Shown here piece by piece: positions 1-9,863 of a stretch of DNA of 64,000 nt. Location of the stretch: NCBI RefSeq assembly GCF_032104385.1, contig NZ_DAMCHJ010000001.1, positions 62,001 through 126,000 of the forward strand, in the 5' to 3' direction. A program made the position numbers and the translations under genes. The notes below the pieces were generated by a model that was not told the DNA's origin, searched no databases, and saw only the letters and a program-made list of their open reading frames with translations. The DNA is from Tissierella sp032104385 (GTDB lineage Bacteria > Bacillota > Clostridia > Tissierellales > Tissierellaceae). The first letter of the stretch is position 1. Each line of letters starts with the position of its first letter.

Positions 1-540
1 TGGGGATATACTTACAACTGCTCTTTTAACATTTATATCTAGCAATTTTTCTCCTCTTTTGATACTTAGTTTAACTGTTGTATCTTTTGGTCCTTGTATT
101 AGTTTAGATACTTGTTGTAATGGCATATTGGCTATATCCTTGTTGTCTACTTTGATGATTAAATCACCTTTTTTTACACCTGCTGTTTCTGCTGGTTGAC
201 CTTTTATGGTATCTCTAACATTTATATATCCTTCTTTTGGTTCTATATAAATACCGATTCCACTAAAGCTACCTGTTAATTGCTTGTATAAATCCTCTGC
301 TTCTTCTACATTATAATATGAGCTATATGGATCTAGGGATTCTAACATTCCTTTTAATGCTCCTTCTAGAATTTTGCTATCTTCATATTCTAGAGGATAT
401 TCCTTTTTTATATAGCTATATACTTCTAAAAACAATTGTATATCCACATAATCTTCTTTGTCTAACTGTTGTGCTTCTGCCATGGCTATAGTTGGAAAGA
501 GTAATGTGAATATAAGTAATAATGATAATATTTTTTTCAT
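1..540 (-). CDS. S41-family C-terminal processing protease, partial (3' end outside window)
   Basis: The first 180 codons of an exported protease are present; the rest runs off the left edge. A signal peptide occupies about residues 1-22 (MKKILSLLLLIFTLLFP, then AMA-E). A helical pre-domain follows, with LDPYSSYYN, typical of CtpA proteins, and then a PDZ domain at about 85-175 (GSFSGIGIYIEP, QPAETAGVKKGDLIIKVD). The catalytic Ser/Lys region would lie beyond the edge, so activity cannot be judged. It is the last gene seen in an operon of secreted proteins, 23 bases after the SLH protein, so processing of those proteins is a reasonable but unproven role. The start has a good AGGAGG upstream. 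Confidence 0.85.
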   Translation of the reverse strand, partial: MKKILSLLLIFTLLFPTIAMAEAQQLDKEDYVDIQLFLEVYSYIKKEYPLEYEDSKILEGALKGMLESLDPYSSYYNVEEAEDLYKQLTGSFSGIGIYIEPKEGYINVRDTIKGQPAETAGVKKGDLIIKVDNKDIANMPLQQVSKLIQGPKDTTVKLSIKRGEKLLDINVKRAVVSISP

Positions 541-563
541 TATAGTAAAACCTCCTTTTAGTA

Positions 564-2024
564 TTAGAAATTAATTATATTCTCTCTATAATCTCTTTGT
601 AAATCTTTTTCTAAGAATTGTAAAAATTTTACTATTAAAGTAGATGCTTCTGCTTTTGTCAGCACTTGATTTGGGTTTACCCTATTCATAGCATCACCTT
701 CTACTATATTCATCTCTCTTGCCATATATATACTATCTCTAGCCCAAGACGGGATGTTTCTATCGTCAGAAAATGAAGTTATATAACCTGGATTAGGTGC
801 TCTGTTTTCAAATCCTAATGCACGAACTAAAATAGTTATTCCCTCAGCTCTTGTAAGAGATTTATTCGGTTCAAATAAATTTGGGGATGTTCCCGTAATT
901 ATTTTTTTATCTACTGCTGATTTTATATATTGATAATTTGTATCCTTAATATCAAAATCAGCAAAATAGGATCTTTCTTCGGGTACATTTTTCTTTCTTC
1001 GACTCTTTCTTGTTTCTTCCATGGTAACTCTAATATCAGATGCCCTCATTATGGCCTTAGTAAATTGTAATCTGCTCATTGGCAGATTTGGACCAAATAT
1101 ATCACTATTGTCATCAAATACATCTAGGGAATATAATTTTTTTATATTTTCTTCAGCCCAATGCCCATTTACATCTCTAAATTTAGGTACAATTAGTCTT
1201 TCAAGTCTTGGTACCATATCTTGATTTAAAGATACGCTTCCTCTTGCATCAGGTAGTTTATAGTCATATTTTGATACTACAGATTGATTGGTTATTCTAA
1301 TATGTCCTCCATGAAAACTTGAAAAATTTGCATCATTTTCAGAGTATCTAAGGGATTTAGTCATACTGTCAGATACTTGGTGAGTATAGGAGCCTTGCCA
1401 TGATTTCCCTTTTTTATCTCCATCACCCAATATATTGGCTGTTACAATATGGCTTATTATCTGGGTTTCTGTACTACCCCAAAAATTTTCATATCCTACG
1501 TTTCCACCTGTAATATCTATTGTAACATTTCCTTTATTTTTATTATATTCATAGTATTTTCTTCCCTTTATATTACCTGAGTAAAAATCGGCAGCTGGTC
1601 TTTCATCAATTATATCAGATTTTGAAAATTGATAGTCCTCAAGGCTATAGGTATCCTTGCCGAATTTTATATTTTCTTTATATTTATCTACTGTGGTTTC
1701 TCCTATTGTTTGATTTACATTTGTATGTTTAGACAAATTAGTTGTATAAGTTATGGTTCTATCTAGTTTCCCATCTAAACTTGTATCTTCACTTTTCAAT
1801 GTAAATTTATAGGTTATAGATTCCTCTTTGTCTTTTATCTTTTCTGATACACTATATGTCCCTATAAATTTTATGGGTTTCCCAGTTATAAAAACTATTT
1901 CTTCATATTGATGTTCATTTTGTACACCACCTGCATATTCCAGAGGTGTAGCAAAAGATTGGTTTGGTATTAATATTGCTATTATTAATAGTAAAATAAT
2001 TTTATTTTTCATCATACACCTCAT
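564..2024 (-). CDS. exported protein with three C-terminal SLH domains
   Basis: A 486-residue surface protein with a signal peptide (KNKIILLLIIAILIPNQSFA). The N-terminal 280 residues are a beta-rich region I do not recognise. Three S-layer homology domains follow: about 282-330 (FRDVNGHWAEENIKKL), 352-405 (YFADFDIKDTNYQYIKSAV) and 417-470 (FSDDRNIPSWARDSIYMA). SLH domains bind secondary cell-wall polymers, so this is probably the wall anchor of the operon. The ATG overlaps the upstream stop as ATGA, supporting translational coupling; two further in-frame ATGs at codons 4 and 5 are alternative starts. Family membership is clear, the ligand is not. Confidence 0.85.
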   Translation of the reverse strand: MRCMMKNKIILLLIIAILIPNQSFATPLEYAGGVQNEHQYEEIVFITGKPIKFIGTYSVSEKIKDKEESITYKFTLKSEDTSLDGKLDRTITYTTNLSKHTNVNQTIGETTVDKYKENIKFGKDTYSLEDYQFSKSDIIDERPAADFYSGNIKGRKYYEYNKNKGNVTIDITGGNVGYENFWGSTETQIISHIVTANILGDGDKKGKSWQGSYTHQVSDSMTKSLRYSENDANFSSFHGGHIRITNQSVVSKYDYKLPDARGSVSLNQDMVPRLERLIVPKFRDVNGHWAEENIKKLYSLDVFDDNSDIFGPNLPMSRLQFTKAIMRASDIRVTMEETRKSRRKKNVPEERSYFADFDIKDTNYQYIKSAVDKKIITGTSPNLFEPNKSLTRAEGITILVRALGFENRAPNPGYITSFSDDRNIPSWARDSIYMAREMNIVEGDAMNRVNPNQVLTKAEASTLIVKFLQFLEKDLQRDYRENIINF

Positions 2025-3676
2025 TTTATGATAATTACTTTCGCCATATTGCTATCTCTTACAAGATATAATTTATCTCCGACTTTAATATCCTCAATAT
2101 TAACCTTTACTCCATCTTTAATGAGCATTGCTTCCTTTAGATATAGATTTAATGAGGCGTTAGCTGCCATCCATTCTTCATTCCTTGAACTCCAGTTTTT
2201 AACATCCCTTAATCTAATTGTCCATCCCATGGATTTATCTAGTACTGGGCTGCTCTCCACTGTACCTATGGTTGTCCTTTGTCCATATAGGGAATCTAGA
2301 GTTTCTTTTACAAAGGCTACGGAAACCCTGTCTCCATCTGTATATAGATAACCATACCAATCCCTTGGTTTTCTCTTTCTTGTATTATCCTCATCTACTG
2401 AATAATTAGATGAGAAGAATTCCTTAGGAGATACTGCCTTTTTGTTTTCCATATCATATATAAAGGTATCGTTATCATAGAATAGTTCCTTTTCTTCCCT
2501 AAAGGATTCCCATTCATTTTTGTCTAGTAAAAAGAAATTTCTTAGATATAGTTTGTTTTGCAATATGGTATTTAGTCTTCCAGCATATATATAATCTTGT
2601 CCAATATTGGAGTTGTTTATATCTTCATTATATATATATATAATATCAGCTGAAAGTTCACTGCCTCTTCCATCTGCTATAATCAACCCATCGGATCCCG
2701 AATTTAGACTATAGGTGTCTACTAATCTGCCAGATTTTATAACCATTGTCCCATCATGAAATTTAATATTTTTATTATTACCAAGCTCTAATTGTGAAGC
2801 ATATTGGCTGACTTCTTTTATTTTATCGGAGAAAACAGTTTCATATTGGGATTTTACTACCATTTTTTCTATCTTTTCTTTACCAAAAAAGTCCTTCATT
2901 GCCATATAAACTGTTTTGCCTTTATAATGCTTTAGATTTTTATAATTGATCTTTTGTCCTCCTACATATAGTGGAAGATCTGAATTATATGGAAGCCTTA
3001 AGTTTGTATCTAAACTTCTCCAATCCCCATTTCTAAATACTTCTGGATTTTCCAATGCTATTATATCTTCTAATTCATCAACTACTGTGAGCTTTCCTCT
3101 ATATAACTCTTTAATTAGTATGGAATTTCCTTCTATTTCTAATCTGCTAATATAGGATGAGTCCATTTCATCAAAATAAAGCTTAACTCTATCTCCTATA
3201 TATAAGGAGTTAGCATTTGTATTTTGCTTATTTTTAGTAATTACTGTGGCAGGGGAAGTAAAATATACTTCCTCCTCGCCAGTTGGCAGCTTTATTTGAA
3301 TTTGATCTCTGTCAATTTCTTTAACGACTCCTACTCGAGTTTTCTCTCCTGGCTGTATATATCCAGGCATATCACCTGAATAGGCATCCATATATTTTAC
3401 ACTTCTACCCCGCAATTCTATATATACTTCCATTCCTTTTTTAAAATCCGTTATATTTACAGCACGTCCATCTATCTCTAGCATTACATCTTTAACCAGA
3501 GGTAGTTTATAGATATCTCCTCCATATTCTTCTACGACTATGTTATTTTTATTATATTCTATAAAATATCCTTCTACAATCCCTTGCTGAAAAATATTTA
3601 TTACACTAACTCCATTGGCAGCAGCAAAACTCCCAATTATTAATATTAATAATATAATGGATATTGTTTTTCTCAT
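2021..3676 (-). CDS. secreted beta-rich protein of unknown function
   Basis: A 551-residue protein beginning with a signal peptide (MRKTISIILLILIIGSFAAANG). I recognise no catalytic motif. The body repeats a pattern of short beta strands ending in a glycine-aspartate turn, for example FKKGMEVYIEL, YIGDRVKLYF and KVGDKLYLV, suggesting several small barrel-like modules. It starts one base after the TIG-repeat protein stop and overlaps the SLH gene by four bases, so the three are almost certainly cotranscribed and may form one cell-surface assembly. Function is unknown. Confidence 0.75.
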   Translation of the reverse strand: MRKTISIILLILIIGSFAAANGVSVINIFQQGIVEGYFIEYNKNNIVVEEYGGDIYKLPLVKDVMLEIDGRAVNITDFKKGMEVYIELRGRSVKYMDAYSGDMPGYIQPGEKTRVGVVKEIDRDQIQIKLPTGEEEVYFTSPATVITKNKQNTNANSLYIGDRVKLYFDEMDSSYISRLEIEGNSILIKELYRGKLTVVDELEDIIALENPEVFRNGDWRSLDTNLRLPYNSDLPLYVGGQKINYKNLKHYKGKTVYMAMKDFFGKEKIEKMVVKSQYETVFSDKIKEVSQYASQLELGNNKNIKFHDGTMVIKSGRLVDTYSLNSGSDGLIIADGRGSELSADIIYIYNEDINNSNIGQDYIYAGRLNTILQNKLYLRNFFLLDKNEWESFREEKELFYDNDTFIYDMENKKAVSPKEFFSSNYSVDEDNTRKRKPRDWYGYLYTDGDRVSVAFVKETLDSLYGQRTTIGTVESSPVLDKSMGWTIRLRDVKNWSSRNEEWMAANASLNLYLKEAMLIKDGVKVNIEDIKVGDKLYLVRDSNMAKVIIIK

Positions 3677-3677
3677 A

Positions 3678-6600
3678 TTATCGCCTACTTCCTATTACAG
3701 TATATAATCCAAGTCTATTAGGGTAATTAACAGGAACCCATGTCTTTGTATTTTCATCATATCTAACCATTTGTACCCTATTTAATCTTCTATTTTGTAC
3801 TTTTTGTGTATCAGTATCAAGGGTAAACTTTATATTCCCTCTTAGATAATCTATTTTTCCGGTATCTTTACCTACATAGGTAATTCCTTCTAATATATAT
3901 GTTTCTCCTACTATTGCTTCTCCTGGTTTCATATTTACATTTCCTTTATAGGTAGATATTTTAAATACTACTCCGGCATTGGAATTCTTCCTATTATCTT
4001 CCATAGTGGAATTTTTGAATATATTTGGACTAAATTCCATTGTATAATCTTTTCCAAGGATTTTTATATCTCCAAAGGAATTTACTACAATCTCTGCAGG
4101 AATCCTAATGGTTATATCCTTTACTCCTGCTAATTCTCCCCTTGTTAAGTCTATTGTCATCCCTTTACTGTCAAAATCCTCTGTACCTATGGAAATATCT
4201 GCTGCTATTCCATTTCTATTTATCACTGTATTTTCTCCAAGACTTCCGTCTTCATCTTCAGCTCCTACTCCCCTACCTGTAGTAACATAGTTACTCTTGG
4301 ATTCATCTATTGGCTTTGATGTTCCATATTTGCCTATTGCTCGCACTAAAAACTGATATTCTGTTCGTGATTTTATATTTTGTACTACATAGGATGTTAA
4401 CTCTGTTGTACCTATGAATTCAAACTTATCTCCATCTTCACTCATGTATATTTCATATTCAAAGGCATCTTTAACGCCTGACCAATGGACTTTGATGAAC
4501 TGGTCAAATACTACTTCTGCTTCTACATTAAATGGTGCATCCATATCTGGTACTCCATATCCTATATTATATACATTTGTTGCTCCTTTATCTGGATTGA
4601 TGACTATTATACCTTTGTCTTCTAATTTACCTTCTGGGGTAATTACAGTAATAGATTGTCCATTGATTACTTCTACTTCTGTACCCTCTGTTCCAGATTC
4701 CAGTATATATTTTTTTGTTCCTATGGTAATTACTTCTCCTGTAGCCGGTGTCTTATCATCTACTAATTTTAATACTGGGCTAAATACTACCTTTGCTCCT
4801 TCCATAAAATCACTGCCGATTATTTTTATTTTTTCTCCACCTTCTATGGATAGGGTTTCTATTAAGATTTTGTTATTATCAGGGTTTACAACTGATGTTA
4901 TCTTAGGGTCACTTACATAGGTAAATCCATTTATCAGTTCTGCTATATTACCATCTGGATTTTCAACCTTTATAGTTGCAGATCCTGCTGTATATGGTGG
5001 TGTTTTTAGTATGATTTTATCATATGCAATGGATATTATATTTTCCTGAGGCACTTGTTTTTGTTTTGAGCCTTCTCCAAAATATACTTTTAGTTTGCCA
5101 TTAGGTATTCCATCCATTTTCTCTCTAAAATCTTTACCTTCTATGGTTATAACAGTTCCTCCTGATGTAGGTCCAAAGTTTGGCGTTACTTTTGTTATAG
5201 TAAGCCCTGTACTTTCTGGAGTTGTAAATTTGATAAAAATAGGCTCTGAATTAGCAACTCCACCATCCTCATTTTCTACTACTACCCTATTGTATGTGCC
5301 TATATATCTATTCTCTACTGCTGGCATTTTAAATATTAGCCTATTTGATATTGAGTCTTCTTCTGGCTGATATTCTATTTTAGCATTTATAGTTATATCT
5401 CCTATTTGAATTTTAACTGGTTTTCTAAAATCCTGACCTATTATTTCTATAGTATTTCCACCTAGATAATTTACTTCTACTATTGTTCTTCCATCTTCTA
5501 CTTTATATCCTTCTTGTCCATCTCTTAATATATTTGTTATTTTGGGTTTGCTATCTGGGTTCTTGTAGTTAAACTTTCCTGTAGCAACTCCATTATCTGG
5601 GTTTATTAAATTCACTTGAACTTCTCCTACAGTATAATAGGATGGAGTAATTACATTTATATGTCCTGGATTTAACACAGTAGCTTCTGGTGAGAAACCC
5701 CTGTCTAATCTTACCCTAAAGGTATTACTTGCTCCCTCAATTTTTTCTAATCTAATGCGAACTAATTCATTTCCTTTATAGTTCTCTCCTTTGTCATTTT
5801 TTAGTAAGTTCAAAGGGAAGAATACTTCTTCATTATTATATGGGATGTTTTCTGCTGTGTATTTTATATTGTTATCTGTTAGAGTGATACTGAATTTTAC
5901 ATCTTTTTCTGCAGCATTATATTTTAACTCTAATTGTCCTGCTTTAGCTTGGGCAATTTTATCTCTTACCCTACCTGAGTTTGGATTGTCTAAAGGCAAA
6001 TTTATATTAGTCATGTTTTCGTCATTTGGCTTTGTAAATTGAATTTGTACTATTTCTTTTGATTTTGGCAATGACTTCAAATCATCGTATACTAATATAT
6101 CTCCTTTTATAAACCCTTCTCCTAATATTTCCAGCTTATCTCCACCTTGTTTTCTACCTGTATTAGGTGTAATAGAGTTAATCTTGGGATTAGAGGACTC
6201 GTAGGTAAAAATCAATTTATTAGATACTCCATAATCATTATTTACTAGATAAACTTCTGCTGGTCCTTTTGCTCCCTTTGGTACTTCTATATCTATGGTT
6301 GAAGCTGTAAAGCTTTTTATTTTTGCTACTTTCCCGCCAAAATATACTGTTGGTAAGATTGGGAGTATGTTTTTGTCCCAATCAGATTTCAGTTCATCGA
6401 ATACTTTCTTATCCCTTAAATCATCCCATTTGCCATTGTCATTTTTGTCAGTATAGGTTTCACCTTCATCCCAAGTACCATTATTGTTGGCATCTCTAAA
6501 TGGCTCAAAGTATCTAAAGTCAGAACCTTCTATGGTAACTATATCTCCTCCTGCTGCTGACCCTTTGTTGAGGATTAACTTAGTTATCTTTGGATGTGAT

Positions 6601-9600
6601 ATTGGAATTATATAGGCAAAGCCATTTATTCTTCTATCGGAACCTCCGTCAGGATTTATTACTATGACATTTACATGTTTTCTATCCATATCAGTTTCTT
6701 TGGATAAATCTCCAGGATATTTTGGAACTTTTACTGTCATGGCATTTCCATTAGGGGAAACTACTACATCCTGTGGTGGAACAGTTACTCCACCTATAAT
6801 TACAGAAGTTTTCTCATTAGGCCCTCTATCTACAAAGCTTTCACCAGATATAATGATATTATATTGTCCCTCTGTAGAGCCTTCTGATGGAGTTATCTCT
6901 TTTATTTTTGGCGGCTTTTCATTGGGCTGGAAGAAATAGTAAAATCCAGCATTTCCTTTCCTTTCATCCTTTTTTGTATCTGGGTTTACTATAGCTATAT
7001 CATAGTATCCTTCTCTAGGTTGAGGTGGTACTTCAAAATACAGTTCGTTGCTGTTTGTTACTTTTACTCTATTTCCTACTATCTTTCCACCTTCAACTGA
7101 ATAAGGGGTTTTTATGGCTAAGGTTTTTCCGTCAATTTCTATCTCTTTATCTGTTACCTTTATTTCCTTCTCTGGATCTCCACCTTTTTTACCAAATAAT
7201 TTATCTCCTTTTGCTATTATTTCGTATATATCCTTATCTCCATTTGTCAAATAGTATTTTCCTGAGATGATATCAAAATATATCTTGTAATATTCATTAT
7301 TTTCATCTTCTAGAATGATACTATGGTAATAGTCTGATGGTATTATGGAATTATTTTCTGCCGATATTATTGGTTCGTCAGATGGTGTTGTATATTCTTT
7401 TAGCTTATGATCTGTTGTATAGGTATTGATATCTTTTCCGCCTATAAAAATTCTAGTGCCTATAAGCTTCATAAATCCTACACCACTTAAGTCCTTTACT
7501 AATGGATTTGGCGGGACTAAGTTTTGCCCTTTTAAATCGACTAATGTATTTGCTGTGCCTTTCTTAGGGTTGAAGTCTGTTATCTTAGGATCTGTATAGG
7601 TTTTTACATATAAAAATTTGTCATAGGTTGCTAATGCTCCATCATCATTCTGTACTACTAACTGTACATATCCTTCAGGTTTAGGTGGTGCATCAAAGGT
7701 TATTTGAGTACCTGTACCATTTCTTTTGGCTGATGTTATTTTTTCTCCATCCATATATAAATTGAATTTCTCAGCAAAGTTTTGACCTGAGATGATTATA
7801 CCTTTTTCACCTGAAGTGGTTATAGTATCTGGAGTTACGCTGGTAATGAATGGAGTTTTGTCAGAAGTAACTTTAACAAATTTAATTTCTCCATCTCCAC
7901 TAAGCCCTAAATGCTTCTCTGGCTCATCATTTGTTATATCCTCATTATTTTTTATAGGATTGGTAACTGTCAATCTACTAATTATATCAATAATATTAGG
8001 ATCTATATTTGCACCTTTAGGCACTGTTACAAGTATTTTATTTCCTAAATCATTTCCTATTGTGCCATCTATTTCAACTCCATTTTTATTAAAGATCTTC
8101 ATATCCGTTACTGGAATTCTTTTAGGATTACCAACTTTATCCTCAGTGATATTAGGATCTAGTATTATCTGATTTCCTAAATTAATAACTGGCTGTTTTA
8201 CCTTTACATCTCCATCTTTGTTTTTATATCTATATTTCAAAAAATTCTCACCAACTATGGATATCTTGAAACTATCTGCTATTTTATTGTTTGCATCTAC
8301 TGGTATTTTATCTGGAGTAATGCTAGTTATTTTAGGTTTATAATTTATTGGTTGAAATATGAATTTATTATTCCATGTTCCCTCTTCTCTTATTACTAAA
8401 GTCTTTTTTTCATTTTTATCCTTATAATGAATTGTTGTTTTTACCTCAACTTTTACAGGTTTAGCAGGGTCTTCTCCATCTTGTAAATTTATTGAGGATA
8501 CTTTAATGTTTAATTTGTCCATATCCTTAGTAAAAACTGAGCCTTCCCTAAATGTTGCCTTGTTTCCTATAAAAACAGTTATTTCTCTTTCTATATTAGT
8601 AACATCTACCCCTTCTTCTCCTCCTATGAGCTTATATTTACCTATGGATCCGCTTCCATCTTCTGGATTATAATAAACTTTTAAGGTATTTGATGCGGGG
8701 TCTATTTTTTCCGTTTCAAATTTACTATTATCATTTGGGGTAAAAACATTCGAGCTTAAAGTCCCTATATATCTTCCCTGTATTGTAGCATCTATTCCTG
8801 TTTCTGGCCCCACTGGCGGAGTTACGTCCGTTATGGAAATAGTATCCTTATTATCAATAACAGTAAATATATTGTCACTAAAAAGCTTGGTACTCGTGAT
8901 TTTTCCTTCTAAATTATTCTCACCATTTACATTATTGGTTAGAACCACATAATATCTACCTTGCTCTAGTTTTGGTGGTATTCTTAGGGTATAGACATCT
9001 ATAGTTTTATTTCCACTATCATCATTTTCTACATCCTTACCATAGGATATAAAAACCCCCCTATTATCAACTGTATACAAATCACTTCCGTCAATTTCCT
9101 TTAAGAAAAATGCACTCATTTCCCTAGTTAATTCTGTCCCTTTTATTTTAACTTCAGTCCCAACTGGTCCTTGATTTGGAACCATAGCAATATCATCACT
9201 AATACCTAGTTCACCATATACTGTAAATAAATTAGGATAGTTATCCTCTATGGTTAACTTTTTAATACTATCAGTATATTTGAATTCTAGTCTATAAGCA
9301 CCACCTACTGTATTTGGTAAAAAACCCTTTGTGATTTTATCATTTTTCACATCCATATTAACTGGATCTAATGTTCCTGATTTATTAAAGAATCTAACTT
9401 GTATGCCTGTTTTTGTAAATCCAGTGCCATTGATAACAAGGGTATCTTTGTTGCTAACCATTCTATTTAATGGTAAAATATCACTAATAATTGGCATCTC
9501 TACTTCTCCAATATTATAATCATTCTCGCTTACAGATAGCTTGGCTATTCCTTGAGGATTTTCTATTTTATAATATAGTCTATTATCACTTTCTACTATA

Positions 9601-9851
9601 ACAGAGAGAGCCTTTGGATCACCTTTCTCATCCCTTACTATTACGGGATTTTTACCTAGTTTCCCTAAGTTAGTACCTTTTACTTCGATATACATAACTT
9701 CAACTTGATTTATGTCTTTATATGTTTTGGTTACAGTTACATCATTTACTACTGCTGGATCTCCCTCTGCTGCCCAAGCTACTAATTCCCCCATAGGAAG
9801 GCTTGATAATATAATCATTATGGCTAAAATTAAGCTTAACTTTTTCTTCAA
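3678..9851 (-). CDS. giant secreted IPT/TIG-repeat protein with fibronectin III domain
   Basis: A 2057-residue exported protein with signal peptide (about 1-28, ending LVAWAAEG). At least nine IPT/TIG immunoglobulin-like modules can be read by their signature of ITxITPxxG followed by G-G-x-x-I-x-I-x-G-x-x-F (ITSVTPDTITTSGEKG, ITKVTPNFGPTSGGT, INSITPNTGRKQGGD). Near residue 1115-1145 an insertion carries two acidic loops (DANNNGTWDEGE, DKNDNGKWDD) resembling calcium-binding loops. A fibronectin III domain spans about 1770-1860, followed by a roughly 190-residue beta domain ending YDENTKTWVPVNYP. It has no SLH or LPXTG anchor, so it may attach through the neighbouring SLH protein. Adhesion or a surface layer is inferred from architecture only. 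Confidence 0.85.
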   Translation of the reverse strand: MKKKLSLILAIMIILSSLPMGELVAWAAEGDPAVVNDVTVTKTYKDINQVEVMYIEVKGTNLGKLGKNPVIVRDEKGDPKALSVIVESDNRLYYKIENPQGIAKLSVSENDYNIGEVEMPIISDILPLNRMVSNKDTLVINGTGFTKTGIQVRFFNKSGTLDPVNMDVKNDKITKGFLPNTVGGAYRLEFKYTDSIKKLTIEDNYPNLFTVYGELGISDDIAMVPNQGPVGTEVKIKGTELTREMSAFFLKEIDGSDLYTVDNRGVFISYGKDVENDDSGNKTIDVYTLRIPPKLEQGRYYVVLTNNVNGENNLEGKITSTKLFSDNIFTVIDNKDTISITDVTPPVGPETGIDATIQGRYIGTLSSNVFTPNDNSKFETEKIDPASNTLKVYYNPEDGSGSIGKYKLIGGEEGVDVTNIEREITVFIGNKATFREGSVFTKDMDKLNIKVSSINLQDGEDPAKPVKVEVKTTIHYKDKNEKKTLVIREEGTWNNKFIFQPINYKPKITSITPDKIPVDANNKIADSFKISIVGENFLKYRYKNKDGDVKVKQPVINLGNQIILDPNITEDKVGNPKRIPVTDMKIFNKNGVEIDGTIGNDLGNKILVTVPKGANIDPNIIDIISRLTVTNPIKNNEDITNDEPEKHLGLSGDGEIKFVKVTSDKTPFITSVTPDTITTSGEKGIIISGQNFAEKFNLYMDGEKITSAKRNGTGTQITFDAPPKPEGYVQLVVQNDDGALATYDKFLYVKTYTDPKITDFNPKKGTANTLVDLKGQNLVPPNPLVKDLSGVGFMKLIGTRIFIGGKDINTYTTDHKLKEYTTPSDEPIISAENNSIIPSDYYHSIILEDENNEYYKIYFDIISGKYYLTNGDKDIYEIIAKGDKLFGKKGGDPEKEIKVTDKEIEIDGKTLAIKTPYSVEGGKIVGNRVKVTNSNELYFEVPPQPREGYYDIAIVNPDTKKDERKGNAGFYYFFQPNEKPPKIKEITPSEGSTEGQYNIIISGESFVDRGPNEKTSVIIGGVTVPPQDVVVSPNGNAMTVKVPKYPGDLSKETDMDRKHVNVIVINPDGGSDRRINGFAYIIPISHPKITKLILNKGSAAGGDIVTIEGSDFRYFEPFRDANNNGTWDEGETYTDKNDNGKWDDLRDKKVFDELKSDWDKNILPILPTVYFGGKVAKIKSFTASTIDIEVPKGAKGPAEVYLVNNDYGVSNKLIFTYESSNPKINSITPNTGRKQGGDKLEILGEGFIKGDILVYDDLKSLPKSKEIVQIQFTKPNDENMTNINLPLDNPNSGRVRDKIAQAKAGQLELKYNAAEKDVKFSITLTDNNIKYTAENIPYNNEEVFFPLNLLKNDKGENYKGNELVRIRLEKIEGASNTFRVRLDRGFSPEATVLNPGHINVITPSYYTVGEVQVNLINPDNGVATGKFNYKNPDSKPKITNILRDGQEGYKVEDGRTIVEVNYLGGNTIEIIGQDFRKPVKIQIGDITINAKIEYQPEEDSISNRLIFKMPAVENRYIGTYNRVVVENEDGGVANSEPIFIKFTTPESTGLTITKVTPNFGPTSGGTVITIEGKDFREKMDGIPNGKLKVYFGEGSKQKQVPQENIISIAYDKIILKTPPYTAGSATIKVENPDGNIAELINGFTYVSDPKITSVVNPDNNKILIETLSIEGGEKIKIIGSDFMEGAKVVFSPVLKLVDDKTPATGEVITIGTKKYILESGTEGTEVEVINGQSITVITPEGKLEDKGIIVINPDKGATNVYNIGYGVPDMDAPFNVEAEVVFDQFIKVHWSGVKDAFEYEIYMSEDGDKFEFIGTTELTSYVVQNIKSRTEYQFLVRAIGKYGTSKPIDESKSNYVTTGRGVGAEDEDGSLGENTVINRNGIAADISIGTEDFDSKGMTIDLTRGELAGVKDITIRIPAEIVVNSFGDIKILGKDYTMEFSPNIFKNSTMEDNRKNSNAGVVFKISTYKGNVNMKPGEAIVGETYILEGITYVGKDTGKIDYLRGNIKFTLDTDTQKVQNRRLNRVQMVRYDENTKTWVPVNYPNRLGLYTVIGSRR

Positions 9852-9863
9852 TTAATTCACCCC

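Noticed and set aside
4414..4920. Plus-strand open frames inside the giant TIG gene
   Set aside because: They follow the codon pattern of the opposite strand and have no supporting start sites.
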